Positions 42,144 through 50,793 are shown, counted from the stretch's first letter. The stretch: DNA of 64,000 nucleotides from Amycolatopsis alba DSM 44262 (GCF_000384215.1 NZ_KB913032.1:4357665-4421664), one strand, 5' to 3'. Translations and numbers: made by a program. Notes: a model not told the origin generated them from the letters alone.

Positions 42144-43267
42144 GGCAGCACCGCCGTCACCACGGTCGGACCGCCGGGCGGACTGTCCACGGAGAACTCG
42201 CCGTCCGCCGCCGCGACGCGCCGCGCGAGGCCGGAAAGACCGCCGCCGGACACCCGCGCCCCGCCCGCGCCGTCATCGGTGATCCGCACCCGCACCCTGC
42301 CCCCGTCCCGCCCGGCCTCGATGTCGATCCGCGTCGCCGCGGCGTGCTTGATCGTATTGGTCACCGCTTCGGAGGTGACGAAGTAGACGACGGTCTCGAT
42401 CGCCGCCGGTGGCCGTTCCGGAAGGTCGACACGCAGGTGGACCGGGAGGTCGGAGCGCTCCGCGAGCGCCTCCAGCGCGGGGTGCAGCCCGTCCGAGTCC
42501 AACGCGATCGGATACACCCGCCACGACACCTCGCGAAGGTCTTCGAGGGCGCGCTGGGACTCCTCGTGCGCCTGACGGAGCAGATCCGCCGCGTGGTCCG
42601 GGTCACCGGTCCGCCGCGCCCGGCCGAGCAGCATCCCGAGCGCGACCAGCCGCTGCTGGACGCCGTCGTGCAGATCCCGTTCGATCCGGCGGCGCTCGCC
42701 GTTGACCGCTTCGACCACTTCGGCCCGGCTGGTCGCGAGTTCGGAGACCCGGCGGCGCAACTGTTCTTTCTTGCTGGGCCCGAAAAAGTGTCTCGCCAGC
42801 TTGCGCTCCAGCGTCGCGATCCCGAGGAGTCCCTGCACGGAAAGGAAAAGCAGGAGGACGCCGAGCAGGACGGTGGCGATCTGGTCGGAGACGTCACCTT
42901 CACCCGGCCACTCGCCGAAGGTCTTCTGGTACGCGACGTAGGTCCCGATCACCACCCCGTAGCCGACCAGCAGGAAGATCCCGGCGCTGAAGAGGCCGAC
43001 GACGCAGCGCGGCACGAGGTAGGTCATCGCGCGGCGTCCGGTGTAGTCGGTCGCGTTCTCGGCGCCGAGATACTTCTCCAGCCGCCGTCGCTCCACTTCG
43101 GACAGTGCTCGTGCGCCGGCGAAGACGGGCCGCCGCAGCGCGGGGATCGCGAGCGCGGCACCGCCGAAGACGACGTAGAAGAGCTCCACGAACGCGGTCG
43201 CGGAACCGATCACCAGGCCGAGCGTGCCGCGGGGGATCTTGCGCAGGTAGCGGCGCGGAGCAGGCAT
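42134..43267 (-). CDS. Membrane sensor histidine kinase (HisKA_3 type)
   Basis: 377 aa. About four membrane helices in the N-terminal ~190 residues with a short extracellular part, then the dimerisation/phospho-acceptor box ERRRIERDLHDGVQQRL (His near 215) and an HATPase domain (SEAVTNTIKHAAA, ITDDGAGGARVSGGGLSGLARRV). It is typical of actinomycete NarX-like sensors with no separate sensor domain. It is coupled to the response regulator. The signal is unknown. Confidence 0.91.
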   Translation of the reverse strand: MPAPRRYLRKIPRGTLGLVIGSATAFVELFYVVFGGAALAIPALRRPVFAGARALSEVERRRLEKYLGAENATDYTGRRAMTYLVPRCVVGLFSAGIFLLVGYGVVIGTYVAYQKTFGEWPGEGDVSDQIATVLLGVLLLFLSVQGLLGIATLERKLARHFFGPSKKEQLRRRVSELATSRAEVVEAVNGERRRIERDLHDGVQQRLVALGMLLGRARRTGDPDHAADLLRQAHEESQRALEDLREVSWRVYPIALDSDGLHPALEALAERSDLPVHLRVDLPERPPAAIETVVYFVTSEAVTNTIKHAAATRIDIEAGRDGGRVRVRITDDGAGGARVSGGGLSGLARRVAAADGEFSVDSPPGGPTVVTAVLPCG

Positions 43268-43402
43268 AACGCCAGGCTAGCGGCGTGACCGGAGATCGGT
43301 ACTGCGGTTTTCCCCAGTGATCTGTGCCGCTTCACCGCAGGGTGCGGAACCAGGGCAATTCGTACGTTCGTTGACACCTGCAGACGACCACGAAAGGCCG
43401 CC

Positions 43403-44053
43403 ATGAACCTCCTCCTCGCCCAAGCCGCCAGTGAACCGATGGGCGGTCTCGCCGGCTGGGCGGTGTCACTGATGGACTCACTGGGCGGTCCGGGAGCCGC
43501 GATCATCGTCGGGCTGGACAACCTGTTCCCGCCGATCCCCAGCGAGCTGGTCCTGCCGCTCGCCGGGTTCTCCGCCAGCCAGGGCACGTTCACCCTGCTG
43601 GAAGCGCTGGTGTGGACGACCTTCGGGTCGGTCGCGGGCGCGATCATCGTGTACTACCTCGGCCTGCTGCTCGGCCGCGACCGCACGCGCCGCTTGATGG
43701 CGAAGATCCCGCTGGTCAAGGCGTCCGACTTCGACAAGACCGAAGCCTGGTTCCAGAAGCACGGCACCAAGGCGGTGTTCTTCGGCCGGATGGTGCCGAT
43801 CTTCCGCAGCCTCATCTCCCTGCCGGCGGGGATCGAGCGGATGCCGTTCTGGCGGTTCCTGACCCTGACCACGCTGGGCAGCCTGATCTGGAACACGGTG
43901 TTCGTGCTGGCCGGCTACGTGCTCGGGGAAAGCTGGCACCTGGTCGAGGAGTACGCCGGGTTCTTCCAGTACTTCGTGATCGCCGCCGTCGCGATCGCGC
44001 TGGCGCTGTTCGTCGTCAGCCGCCTCCGCGAAAAGAACCGCACCAACGCTTGA
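43403..44053 (+). CDS. DedA family membrane protein
   Basis: 216 aa with four to five membrane segments. DedA blocks: DNLFPPIPSELVLPLAG, FGRMVPIFRSLISLPAGIERMPFWRF and LGSLIWNTVFVLAGYVLG. DedA/SNARE-associated proteins are now linked to phospholipid or undecaprenyl-phosphate scrambling or transport. It is single and followed by a strong bidirectional hairpin. Confidence 0.92.
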   Translation: MNLLLAQAASEPMGGLAGWAVSLMDSLGGPGAAIIVGLDNLFPPIPSELVLPLAGFSASQGTFTLLEALVWTTFGSVAGAIIVYYLGLLLGRDRTRRLMAKIPLVKASDFDKTEAWFQKHGTKAVFFGRMVPIFRSLISLPAGIERMPFWRFLTLTTLGSLIWNTVFVLAGYVLGESWHLVEEYAGFFQYFVIAAVAIALALFVVSRLREKNRTNA

Positions 44054-44057
44054 GAGC

Positions 44058-44088
44058 CGGTATGGGGCGCCTGGCGCGCCCCATACCG
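44058..44088. terminator. Bidirectional hairpin between dedA and the PhoX-like gene
   Basis: Perfect 13-bp arms CGGTATGGGGCGC (44058-44070) and GCGCCCCATACCG (44076-44088), 5-base loop, between convergent genes. Confidence 0.8.
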
Positions 44089-44093
44089 CTGTC

Positions 44094-45254
44094 TCAGGAC
44101 CGGAACGGGCCGGTCACCTCGTAGGTGATCCCGCCGGAGGACGAGCCGGAAGTGCCGCGCTGCGAGGAGAAGTACAGCCGGTTCCCCGCCGGGGTGAACG
44201 CGGGACCGCAGATCTCCGACGAGCTCTGCCCGGTGATCCGCAGGAACGGTGCCACGATGTCGTTCGGCGTGATGACGCAGATCTCCATGTTGCCGCCGTC
44301 TTCGGCGACGTACAGGTCACCCGATGAGGTCCCGGTGACGTTGTCGACGCCGGTCAGCGGCGCCGAACCGGGGCTGACCAGCGAGTCGTCGTAAGCCAGT
44401 TCGTAAGTGCTGTTCGTCAGGTTGAGCTGCCAGACGCGGTTGTCACCCTTGGTGGTGAACCACGCGGTGTCGTTGGCGTAGTGCAGTCCTTCGCCGCCGT
44501 TGAACCGCTTCGCGCCGGACACCTGGTTGCGCGTGGCGGTGGGGGAGCCGTCGGGGTCGGGCACGTTCGCCCAGGTGAAGCTGCCAGAAGTGGCCGTACC
44601 CGCCTTCAGTACCTGCAGTGTTCCGGCGGAAAGGTCGCCCCAGGTCGTCGGGACGAAGCGGTAGAAACAGCCGTCCGTGGTGTCCTCGGTCAGGTAGACG
44701 ACCTTGCGCACCGGGTCGGCCGCCGCGGCCTCGTGCTTGAACTTCCCCATCGCGGGCCGCTGGACGGCGGCCGAGGCAGGCCCGTTCGGCTGGCACTCGT
44801 AGACGAAGCCGAGGTCGATCTCCTCACAGGAAAGCCAAGTGTTCCAAGGAGTTTTGCCGCCCGCGCAGTTCTGGCGGGTGTTCGCCAGTACCCGGTGGGC
44901 GCCGGTGATCGTCCCGTTCGCGTCGAATTTGACCGCGCCGGCCCCGCCACCGGGGTTGATCTCCGAGTTCGACACGTAGATCCAGCCGCTGCCGTCGGCG
45001 AACACCGCGCCGCCGTCGGGCGCGTTGTGCCAGGTGTACGCGGTGCCCGCGACCTTCTGCCCGGACCGCGCGATGACGCGGCTGGTGAATCCCGCGGGCA
45101 GCTGGATCCCGTTCGCGTCGGCGGCCTGGAGCGCGCCGTACGGGCTGGGGCCGTTCTGCGCGGGCGCCGCCAAAGCCGTCCCCGACAGCCTGTTTCCGAA
45201 CGCCGTGACGCCGGCGCCGACCACGGCCGCGCGCAGGAAATTCCGTCGCTTCAC
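44094..45254 (-). CDS. PhoX/DUF839-like secreted protein with Tat signal
   Basis: 386 aa from GTG 45254 overlapping the HTH gene stop (GTGA). The N-terminus KRRNFLRAAVVGAGVTAFG is a twin-arginine signal ending near ALAAP. The mature part shows the propeller of DUF839/PhoX: TWHNAPDGGAVF, WNTWLSCEEIDLGFVYE with likely metal ligands, HEAAAADPVRKVVYLTED and FSSQRGTSG. PhoX enzymes are calcium-iron alkaline phosphatases; this one is about 40% shorter than classic PhoX, so activity should be treated as unproven. Confidence 0.82.
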   Translation of the reverse strand: MKRRNFLRAAVVGAGVTAFGNRLSGTALAAPAQNGPSPYGALQAADANGIQLPAGFTSRVIARSGQKVAGTAYTWHNAPDGGAVFADGSGWIYVSNSEINPGGGAGAVKFDANGTITGAHRVLANTRQNCAGGKTPWNTWLSCEEIDLGFVYECQPNGPASAAVQRPAMGKFKHEAAAADPVRKVVYLTEDTTDGCFYRFVPTTWGDLSAGTLQVLKAGTATSGSFTWANVPDPDGSPTATRNQVSGAKRFNGGEGLHYANDTAWFTTKGDNRVWQLNLTNSTYELAYDDSLVSPGSAPLTGVDNVTGTSSGDLYVAEDGGNMEICVITPNDIVAPFLRITGQSSSEICGPAFTPAGNRLYFSSQRGTSGSSSGGITYEVTGPFRS

Positions 45255-45745
45255 TCGTGCCTCCGCTGATGTGGTGGTGCGGGAAGGAGCGGAGGGGAGG
45301 TTACGGGCGGAACGGGACTTCCAGGTGAATTCGCGGCGTATTCGCCGGTGGTGGGGAACTTTCGTAGGGAACCTTCGCTCAGCACTATTTCCCGCGCTTT
45401 GCGGAGGCCCGGCACTTCGGCACCGCCGCGCTGTTCCGCGACGTCCAAAGCGAGGAGTATCCGATCGAGCGGCGCATATCCGCCATTGCGGTGGTGACGA
45501 CGTCCGATCAGGTGGCGCCAGTCGGCGAGATGGTCGTCGAGTCCGGGCTCGCCAGGGACGGCCCGGAGCAGGACGATGAGCAGGACTCTCATCTGGTTTT
45601 CGTTGCCCGGCAACGTGTTCCTGGCCAAGGTGTCGGCAAGGGTGCTGCGGGACTGGCCGGTCGCGGCGGCCAGCGCGCGGATGCTGAGGCCGCTTCGGTC
45701 GCGGAGTTCGCGTAAACGCGCCATGAATTCCGATTCCGTGTTCAT
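45251..45745 (-). CDS. XRE-like helix-turn-helix protein
   Basis: 164 aa from ATG 45745 (ATGA overlap with the upstream small gene); ATG 45724 is an alternative. N-terminal HTH: FMARLRELRDRSGLSIRALAAATGQSRSTLADTLARNTLP. The rest is a helical region and a Pro-rich tail. This form is common in actinomycetes and often sits beside unrelated membrane genes. It is coupled on both sides in a three-gene unit with a small membrane protein and a PhoX-like protein, so it may control that unit. Confidence 0.78.
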   Translation of the reverse strand: MNTESEFMARLRELRDRSGLSIRALAAATGQSRSTLADTLARNTLPGNENQMRVLLIVLLRAVPGEPGLDDHLADWRHLIGRRHHRNGGYAPLDRILLALDVAEQRGGAEVPGLRKAREIVLSEGSLRKFPTTGEYAANSPGSPVPPVTSPPLLPAPPHQRRHE

Positions 45746-45942
45746 CGGCGCGCGTGTCCGGGCACTGTCCGGCCGAGGACGGCGCCGAACAGGGAGATCG
45801 CGATCCCCGCCGCGATCGGCGCGCTCGTACCGGTGAAGGTCAGCAGTGTGGTGAATGTGGTGAGAATGCTCAGGCAAACGATCTGACCGGCCGAAACGCA
45901 CCGGCGCCTCGGCTGTGGGGAAGACAGGATTCCGTGACTCAT
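45742..45942 (-). CDS. Small membrane protein
   Basis: 66 aa, ATG 45942 with GAGAGGGCAAGG upstream. Two hydrophobic segments (IVCLSILTTFTTLLTFTG and IAAGIAISLFGAVLG) flanked by basic ends (PQPRRRC, GHARR) predict a two-helix membrane hairpin. No family is recognised. It overlaps the HTH gene by four bases (ATGA), so co-translation is likely. Confidence 0.68.
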   Translation of the reverse strand: MSHGILSSPQPRRRCVSAGQIVCLSILTTFTTLLTFTGTSAPIAAGIAISLFGAVLGRTVPGHARR

Positions 45943-46000
45943 GACCTTGCCCTCTCAAGGTTCAGCGGCCGCACCCGGCGGGGTGGCACGGAATATACGT

Positions 46001-46015
46001 TATCAAACCGTGATA
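46001..46015. promoter_or_regulatory. Inverted repeat TATCA-N5-TGATA upstream of the small membrane gene
   Basis: TATCA (46001-46005), AACCG, TGATA (46011-46015) in an AT-rich patch 58 bases before the operon start. TATATT lies beside it on the minus strand (45997-45992) as a possible -10. Candidate site for the HTH protein. Confidence 0.4.
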
Positions 46016-46065
46016 GGGAGTTTAAGGGCGATTAATGTCCGGGTTCGTCCGGATCCGGAAATGCC

Positions 46066-46100
46066 GGGAGCCCCGGATCCTGGACGGATCCGGGGCTCCC
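46066..46100 (-). terminator. Terminator after lon
   Basis: Perfect 15-bp arms GGGAGCCCCGGATCC (46066-46080) and complement (46086-46100), 5-base loop, 18 bases past the lon stop. Confidence 0.85.
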
Positions 46101-46117
46101 GCTCGGGTCGTTACGCC

Positions 46118-48520
46118 TTACGCCGCCTGGGTGACCGGAGTGGACGCCGGGGCCAGCGCGATGTCCAGTACCTCGCGGACGTTCGCGACAGCGTGGACAT
46201 CCAGCTGCGCCAGCACTTCGGCCGGGACGTCGTCGAGATCCGGCTCGTTGCGCTGCGGGATGATCACCGTCTTCATCCCGGCCCGGTGCGCGGCCAGCAG
46301 CTTCTGCTTGACCCCGCCGATCGGCAGCACGCGACCGGTCAGCGACACCTCACCGGTCATCGCGACGTCCGATTTCACGACGCGGCCCGAAAGCAGCGAC
46401 GCCAGCGCGGTCGTCATCGTGATCCCGGCGCTCGGCCCGTCCTTGGGCACCGCGCCCGCGGGGACGTGCACGTGGATGCCGCGGTCCTTCAGGTCACCGA
46501 CCGGGAGCTCCAGCTCCGCGCCGTGCGAGCGCAGGTACGACAACGCGATCTGCACCGACTCCTTCATCACGTCGCCCAGCTGACCGGTCAGGGCCAGCCC
46601 GGTCGAGCCGGATTCCGGATCCGCCAGCGACGCCTCGATGTAGAGGACGTCACCGCCGGCGCCGGTCACCGCCAGGCCGGTCGCCACGCCCGGCGTCGAC
46701 GTGCGCTGGGTCGACGCGGGCAGCGAGGACTCCGGCAGGTGCCGAGGGCGGCCGAGGTAGGTTTCGAGCCCGTCGGCGTCGATCGTCAGCGGCAGCTCGA
46801 CCTCGTCCAGCGCGACCTTGGTCGCCACCTTCCGCAGCACCTTCGCGATGGTCCGGTTCGCGTTGCGCACCCCGGCTTCCCGCGTGTACTCGGCGGCGAT
46901 ACGGCTGAACGCGCCGTCGGTCAGGATGACGTCGTCCTTGCCGAGGCCGGCGCGGTCCAGCTCGCGGGGGAGCAGGTGGTCGCGGGCGATGGTGACCTTC
47001 TCGTGCTCCGTGTAGCCGTCGAGGGTGACCAGCTCCATCCGGTCCAGCAGCGGGCCGGGGATGGTCTCGAGCGCGTTCGCCGTCGCGAGGAACACGACGT
47101 CGGACAGGTCCAGCTCGACCTCGAGGTAGTGGTCGCGGAACGTGTGGTTCTGCTCCGGGTCCAGCACCTCCAGCAGCGCGGCCGTCGGGTCGCCCCGGTA
47201 GTCGGCGCCGACCTTGTCGATCTCGTCGAGCAGCACGACCGGGTTCATCGACCCCGCTTCCTTGATGGCGCGGACGATCCGGCCGGGCAGCGCGCCGACA
47301 TAGGTGCGGCGATGCCCGCGGATCTCGGCCTCGTCGCGGATGCCGCCCAGTGCGACGCGGACGAACTTGCGTCCCATCGCCTTCGCCACGGACTCGCCGA
47401 GCGAGGTCTTGCCGACTCCGGGAGGACCGGCGAGCGCGAGCACGGCGCCCGAACGCCGTCCACCGACCGGGCCGAGACCCGATTCGGCCCGGCGCTTGCG
47501 GACGGCCAGGTACTCGATGATGCGTTCCTTCACGTCGTCGAGACCGGCGTGATCGGCGTCGAGGATGTCGCGTGCGGCGGCGATGTCGTGGACGTCGGTG
47601 GTGCGCTCGTTCCACGGCAGTTCGAGGACGGTGTCCAGCCACGTGCGGATCCAGCCGCCCTCGGGGGACTGGTCCGAGGTCCGCTCCAGTTTGTCCACTT
47701 CGGACAGTGCGGCCTTCTTGACCGCGTCCGGCAGCTCGGCGGCCTCGACGCGGGCGCGGTAGTCGTCGTCGTTGGCGGTGCCGTCGAGTTCGCCCAGCTC
47801 CTTGCGGATCGCTTCGAGCTGGCGGCGCAGCAGGAACTCCTTCTGCTGCTTCTCCATGCCCTCCTGGACGTCCTTGCGGATGGTGTCGGTGACCTCCAGT
47901 TCGGCCAGCTGCTCGCGGCTCCATTCGAGGGCCTTTTCGAGCCGTGCCGAAACGTCGAGCGCGGAGAGCAATTCGAGCTTCTGCTCGGTGTTCAGGTACG
48001 ACGAGTTGCCCGCGAGGTCGGCGAGCGCGGACGGATCCTCGACCTCCTGGACGGCGTCGATCATCTGCCAGCCGCCGCGCTGCTGGAGGATCGCGAGGAC
48101 GACGCTCTTGTACTCGGACGCGAGCGTCGCCGAGTTGTCGTCGGTGGTCTCGGTGGCGACCTCGGCGTGGACCCAGCGGGCGGCGCCGGGACCGTCGGCG
48201 ATGCGGCCGACGACGGCGCGGCGGGTACCGCGCAGCAGCACCGCGGTCTTGCCGCCGGGCACGCGCCCGATGCGCTCGACGGTCGCGATGGTGCCGAGCC
48301 CGGCGTACTCGCCGTGGACGCGGGGGACGATCAGCACCTCGGCCTTGGTGGCGGCGCTGGACCTGATCCCTGGGAAGGAAGCCTGGGCAGGCGTGTTGGC
48401 CTGGGCGGACTCCACCGCGGCGCGCGTCTCCGTGTCGGCGAGGTCGAGCGGGACGATCATGCCCGGCAGCACGACGTCGTCATCGAGCGGGAGGACGGGC
48501 AGGAGGCGGTTGTCGGTCAT
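46118..48520 (-). CDS. lon: ATP-dependent protease La (Lon)
   Basis: 800 aa, full length. N-terminal substrate domain (LPVLPLDDDVVLPGM), coiled middle region (EQKLELLSALDVSARLEKAL), AAA+ Walker A GPPGVGKTSLGES, Walker B VVLLDEIDK, and the protease domain with catalytic Ser in DGPSAGITM and Lys in GGVKQKLLAAHRAG. It degrades misfolded and regulatory proteins in the cytoplasm. ATG 48520 follows GAGGAG. The promoter region contains a HAIR-like inverted repeat, pointing to HspR control. Confidence 0.96.
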   Translation of the reverse strand: MTDNRLLPVLPLDDDVVLPGMIVPLDLADTETRAAVESAQANTPAQASFPGIRSSAATKAEVLIVPRVHGEYAGLGTIATVERIGRVPGGKTAVLLRGTRRAVVGRIADGPGAARWVHAEVATETTDDNSATLASEYKSVVLAILQQRGGWQMIDAVQEVEDPSALADLAGNSSYLNTEQKLELLSALDVSARLEKALEWSREQLAELEVTDTIRKDVQEGMEKQQKEFLLRRQLEAIRKELGELDGTANDDDYRARVEAAELPDAVKKAALSEVDKLERTSDQSPEGGWIRTWLDTVLELPWNERTTDVHDIAAARDILDADHAGLDDVKERIIEYLAVRKRRAESGLGPVGGRRSGAVLALAGPPGVGKTSLGESVAKAMGRKFVRVALGGIRDEAEIRGHRRTYVGALPGRIVRAIKEAGSMNPVVLLDEIDKVGADYRGDPTAALLEVLDPEQNHTFRDHYLEVELDLSDVVFLATANALETIPGPLLDRMELVTLDGYTEHEKVTIARDHLLPRELDRAGLGKDDVILTDGAFSRIAAEYTREAGVRNANRTIAKVLRKVATKVALDEVELPLTIDADGLETYLGRPRHLPESSLPASTQRTSTPGVATGLAVTGAGGDVLYIEASLADPESGSTGLALTGQLGDVMKESVQIALSYLRSHGAELELPVGDLKDRGIHVHVPAGAVPKDGPSAGITMTTALASLLSGRVVKSDVAMTGEVSLTGRVLPIGGVKQKLLAAHRAGMKTVIIPQRNEPDLDDVPAEVLAQLDVHAVANVREVLDIALAPASTPVTQAA

Positions 48521-48537
48521 CTGTGCACTCCTCGGTT

Positions 48538-48560
48538 AGTTGAGTCTGCCTAGCTCAACT
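48538..48560. promoter_or_regulatory. HAIR-type HspR operator upstream of lon
   Basis: AGTTGAGT (48538-48545), 7-base spacer, GCTCAACT (48553-48560). The HAIR consensus is CTTGAGT-N7-ACTCAAG; the core TTGAGT-N7-(A/G)CTCAA is matched. It lies 18 bases before the lon start codon. HspR control of lon has been described in Streptomyces. Confidence 0.75.
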
Positions 48561-48606
48561 CTCCGATCGACCCGTTTGTTTCCTCCTCGCGTTCGCCGTC
48601 AGCGAT

Positions 48607-48700
48607 CACCCACCCCTCCGACCTCTCCGCCCAAAGGCATCGAGATTAGCCCGCTAAAGTCGATACGGTGCGGGAAGAGGTCGGAGGTCAGGGGTGGGTG
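48607..48700. repeat. Inverted repeat enclosing one copy of the dispersed 26-bp unit
   Basis: A 20-bp arm at 48607-48626 pairs with 48676-48700 (five-base bulge). One unit of the dispersed repeat (ATTAGCCCGCTAAAGTCGA, inverted orientation, 48639-48664) lies in the loop. The right arm overlaps the last codons of the methyltransferase gene, so it may also terminate that transcript. Confidence 0.7.
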
Positions 48701-49536
48701 GCGACACCGCACCAGGCGAACGGCCGGGCGCCTTCCTCGTCCCGCCGCAGCTCCCGGACCGGCCGCCACTCGGGCAGGTGGACGACGCCGGGCTCCAGCA
48801 GCGGCCAGTCCCCGAAGAGCGGCTCGATGTCTTCGCGGTCCCGCATCCACACCGGGTTGCTCGTCTGCCGGTACTGCTCGACCATCCAGCGCAGCCCGTC
48901 GGCGTCCTCGCCGGTCTGGCCGCCGAAGCTCATATGCGAAATCCCCAGCCAGCTGCCCGGCGCCAGCGCGTTCCGATAGGTCGCGACGAGCGCGGGCGGA
49001 TCGTCGTGCGGCCCGGCGAAATGCAGCACGGCCATCATCATCAGGCAGACGGGCTGCGAGAAGTCGATCAGCCGCAGCGTCTCCGGATGCCGCAGGACGT
49101 CCTTCGGCCGTCGCATGTCCGCCTGGACGATCCCGGCCCAGTCGGTCGCCTCATGCCGTTCGAGGATCAGCTCCGCGTGCGCCACCGCCACCGGCTCGTA
49201 GTCGACGTACACGACCTTCGCCTCTTCGCCGGGCGCCAGTTCGTCCCGGACGATCTCGTGCACGTTCCCGGCTGTCGGGACACCGGAACCCAGATCGACG
49301 AACTGCCGGATCCCGGCGTCCAGCGCCGCGCGCACGACGCGGTTCATGAACTCGCGGTTGTGCCGCGCGCCCGGTTTCACCCAGCGCCACTGCCGTTCCA
49401 GCCGCCGCGCGAACTCCCGGTCGACCGCCCAGTTGTGGGTCCCGCCGAGAAACCAATCGTAGATCCTCGCCGCGGACGGTTTTTCGGTGTCGACCCCGGT
49501 CGGCGCCACCGGGGCCGTTTCATCGTCCCTGGTCAC
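48688..49536 (-). CDS. SAM-dependent methyltransferase (PF04672/DUF574 type)
   Basis: 282 aa from GTG 49536, after AGGGGGG. Family blocks: SAARIYDWFLGGTHNWAVDRE, RHNREFMNRVVRAALDAGIRQFVDLGSGVPTAGNVHE with the SAM-binding glycines, and VVYVDYEPVAVAHAE. This family is highly expanded in Streptomyces and Amycolatopsis and its substrates are unknown. It lies 29 bases upstream of the GNAT gene's stop on the same strand and may be co-transcribed. Confidence 0.88.
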   Translation of the reverse strand: MTRDDETAPVAPTGVDTEKPSAARIYDWFLGGTHNWAVDREFARRLERQWRWVKPGARHNREFMNRVVRAALDAGIRQFVDLGSGVPTAGNVHEIVRDELAPGEEAKVVYVDYEPVAVAHAELILERHEATDWAGIVQADMRRPKDVLRHPETLRLIDFSQPVCLMMMAVLHFAGPHDDPPALVATYRNALAPGSWLGISHMSFGGQTGEDADGLRWMVEQYRQTSNPVWMRDREDIEPLFGDWPLLEPGVVHLPEWRPVRELRRDEEGARPFAWCGVATHP

Positions 49537-49565
49537 AGAACCCCCCTGATCTTCCAGGACCGAGC

Positions 49566-50513
49566 CTATCGGGATCGGTACACCGCCGGTCGCCGTTGCC
49601 AGTACGTCCAGAGCGGCCGATAGCCCTGCCCGTACCAGAACGGCGTCGACCGCGGATTGGCCAGCGCGTGGTGCAGCAGCACGACTTCGGTCCCGCATTC
49701 GTCGAAGACCTGGTGCGCGTGCGCGGCGAGCGCCGATCCCACCCCGCTCGACCGCGCCGGTTCGGCGACCGCCAGCGACGACAGGTAACCGACCCGCTCG
49801 GCCGCGACCCGGTGGCCGATCCACGATGTCTCGCCGGGGAACTGCACCCGCACCATGCCCAGCGGACGTCCGTACAGCTCGGCGATCCACAACGTCGGAT
49901 TTTCCCGCCCCAGCTGTTTCGACAGGTCCGCCGTGATCGCTTCCTCCGCGCCCTCGCGCAAAGTGACGGAACCGAACTGCGCGTCATAGCGCTGCAATTC
50001 CAGTTCGAGTCCGACGGCGGTTTCGAGATCATCCGCTTCGGCGGGCCGGATGTGCACGCCGGGTGTGGCGGGCGGCCCCGTCACGGCGAGCCGGTCGGCC
50101 GGGCGGACCGCGATCACCAGCACCGGAGCGAATCCTCGGCGCAGCAATTCGGCCGAGCCGGGCGAATCCCGGCTGGGCCGCACCACGGTCGCCGCCGTTT
50201 CGGCATCCCCAGGTGGGGCGACCGCCTTCAGATGTTCATCCCATCGGGTGAGTAATGCGTCAAGGGCCGCTTCCGGACGAGGGCCGGTGAGCCGGGCTTC
50301 GAGGCGATGCTCGACGAGGGCCCGCCACGGAGAGTCAACAGAATCGGGGCCTGCTTCGGTCCGTACCGACAATCCGGCGGCGACCGAGTCGCCTGCTGTC
50401 GCGGAGAGTGACACGGCGCCCTCGACAGGCTCCAGTGCAGGCATTTCCGGGAGCAGGGCGTCCACGGTGGCGAGCCGCTCGGTATGCCCGGCGGCGATGG
50501 CGTGGCTATTCAT
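49566..50513 (-). CDS. GNAT family N-acetyltransferase with N-terminal extension
   Basis: 315 aa from ATG 50513; no clear ribosome site, so the start is uncertain. The C-terminal ~155 residues are a GNAT domain: VHIRPAEADDLETAVGLELE, GRPLGMVRVQF, LSSLAVAEPARSSGVGSALAAHA with the acetyl-CoA loop, and FWYGQGYRPLWTYWQRRP. The first ~130 residues are an unassigned region that may be a degenerate second GNAT domain. Substrate unknown. Confidence 0.78.
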   Translation of the reverse strand: MNSHAIAAGHTERLATVDALLPEMPALEPVEGAVSLSATAGDSVAAGLSVRTEAGPDSVDSPWRALVEHRLEARLTGPRPEAALDALLTRWDEHLKAVAPPGDAETAATVVRPSRDSPGSAELLRRGFAPVLVIAVRPADRLAVTGPPATPGVHIRPAEADDLETAVGLELELQRYDAQFGSVTLREGAEEAITADLSKQLGRENPTLWIAELYGRPLGMVRVQFPGETSWIGHRVAAERVGYLSSLAVAEPARSSGVGSALAAHAHQVFDECGTEVVLLHHALANPRSTPFWYGQGYRPLWTYWQRRPAVYRSR

Positions 50514-50663
50514 ACGACTATTCAAGCCCCTACTGACGGGTCCGCCGGGAACTTCACGAGATTGGCTCCGCCGTGCCGCCAGGTGACTTCCGGTAGTCGG
50601 AAGGAACGCGAATATCGCTCCCATTTCACCCCTTGGTCCACGCAGGTCAGCGCGACGCGCCCA

Positions 50664-50692
50664 TTGTTAACCCTGGGGTGATCTCATACTGT
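50664..50692 (+). promoter_or_regulatory. Candidate promoter of the EAL-domain gene
   Basis: TTGTTA (50664-50669) and TACTGT (50687-50692) with a 17-base spacer in the 280-base gap before the gene; the mRNA leader would be about 95 bases. No known riboswitch could be recognised in it. Confidence 0.35.
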
Positions 50693-50793
50693 CTCGAATG
50701 GGACTTGGGTACGCCCTCCGGGGTACTGTATTGCCCTCGTCCCCGAGGTCGCGGTAGGACAAGACCGGTTGGGCAGCCGGGAAGGAAGGTCGG

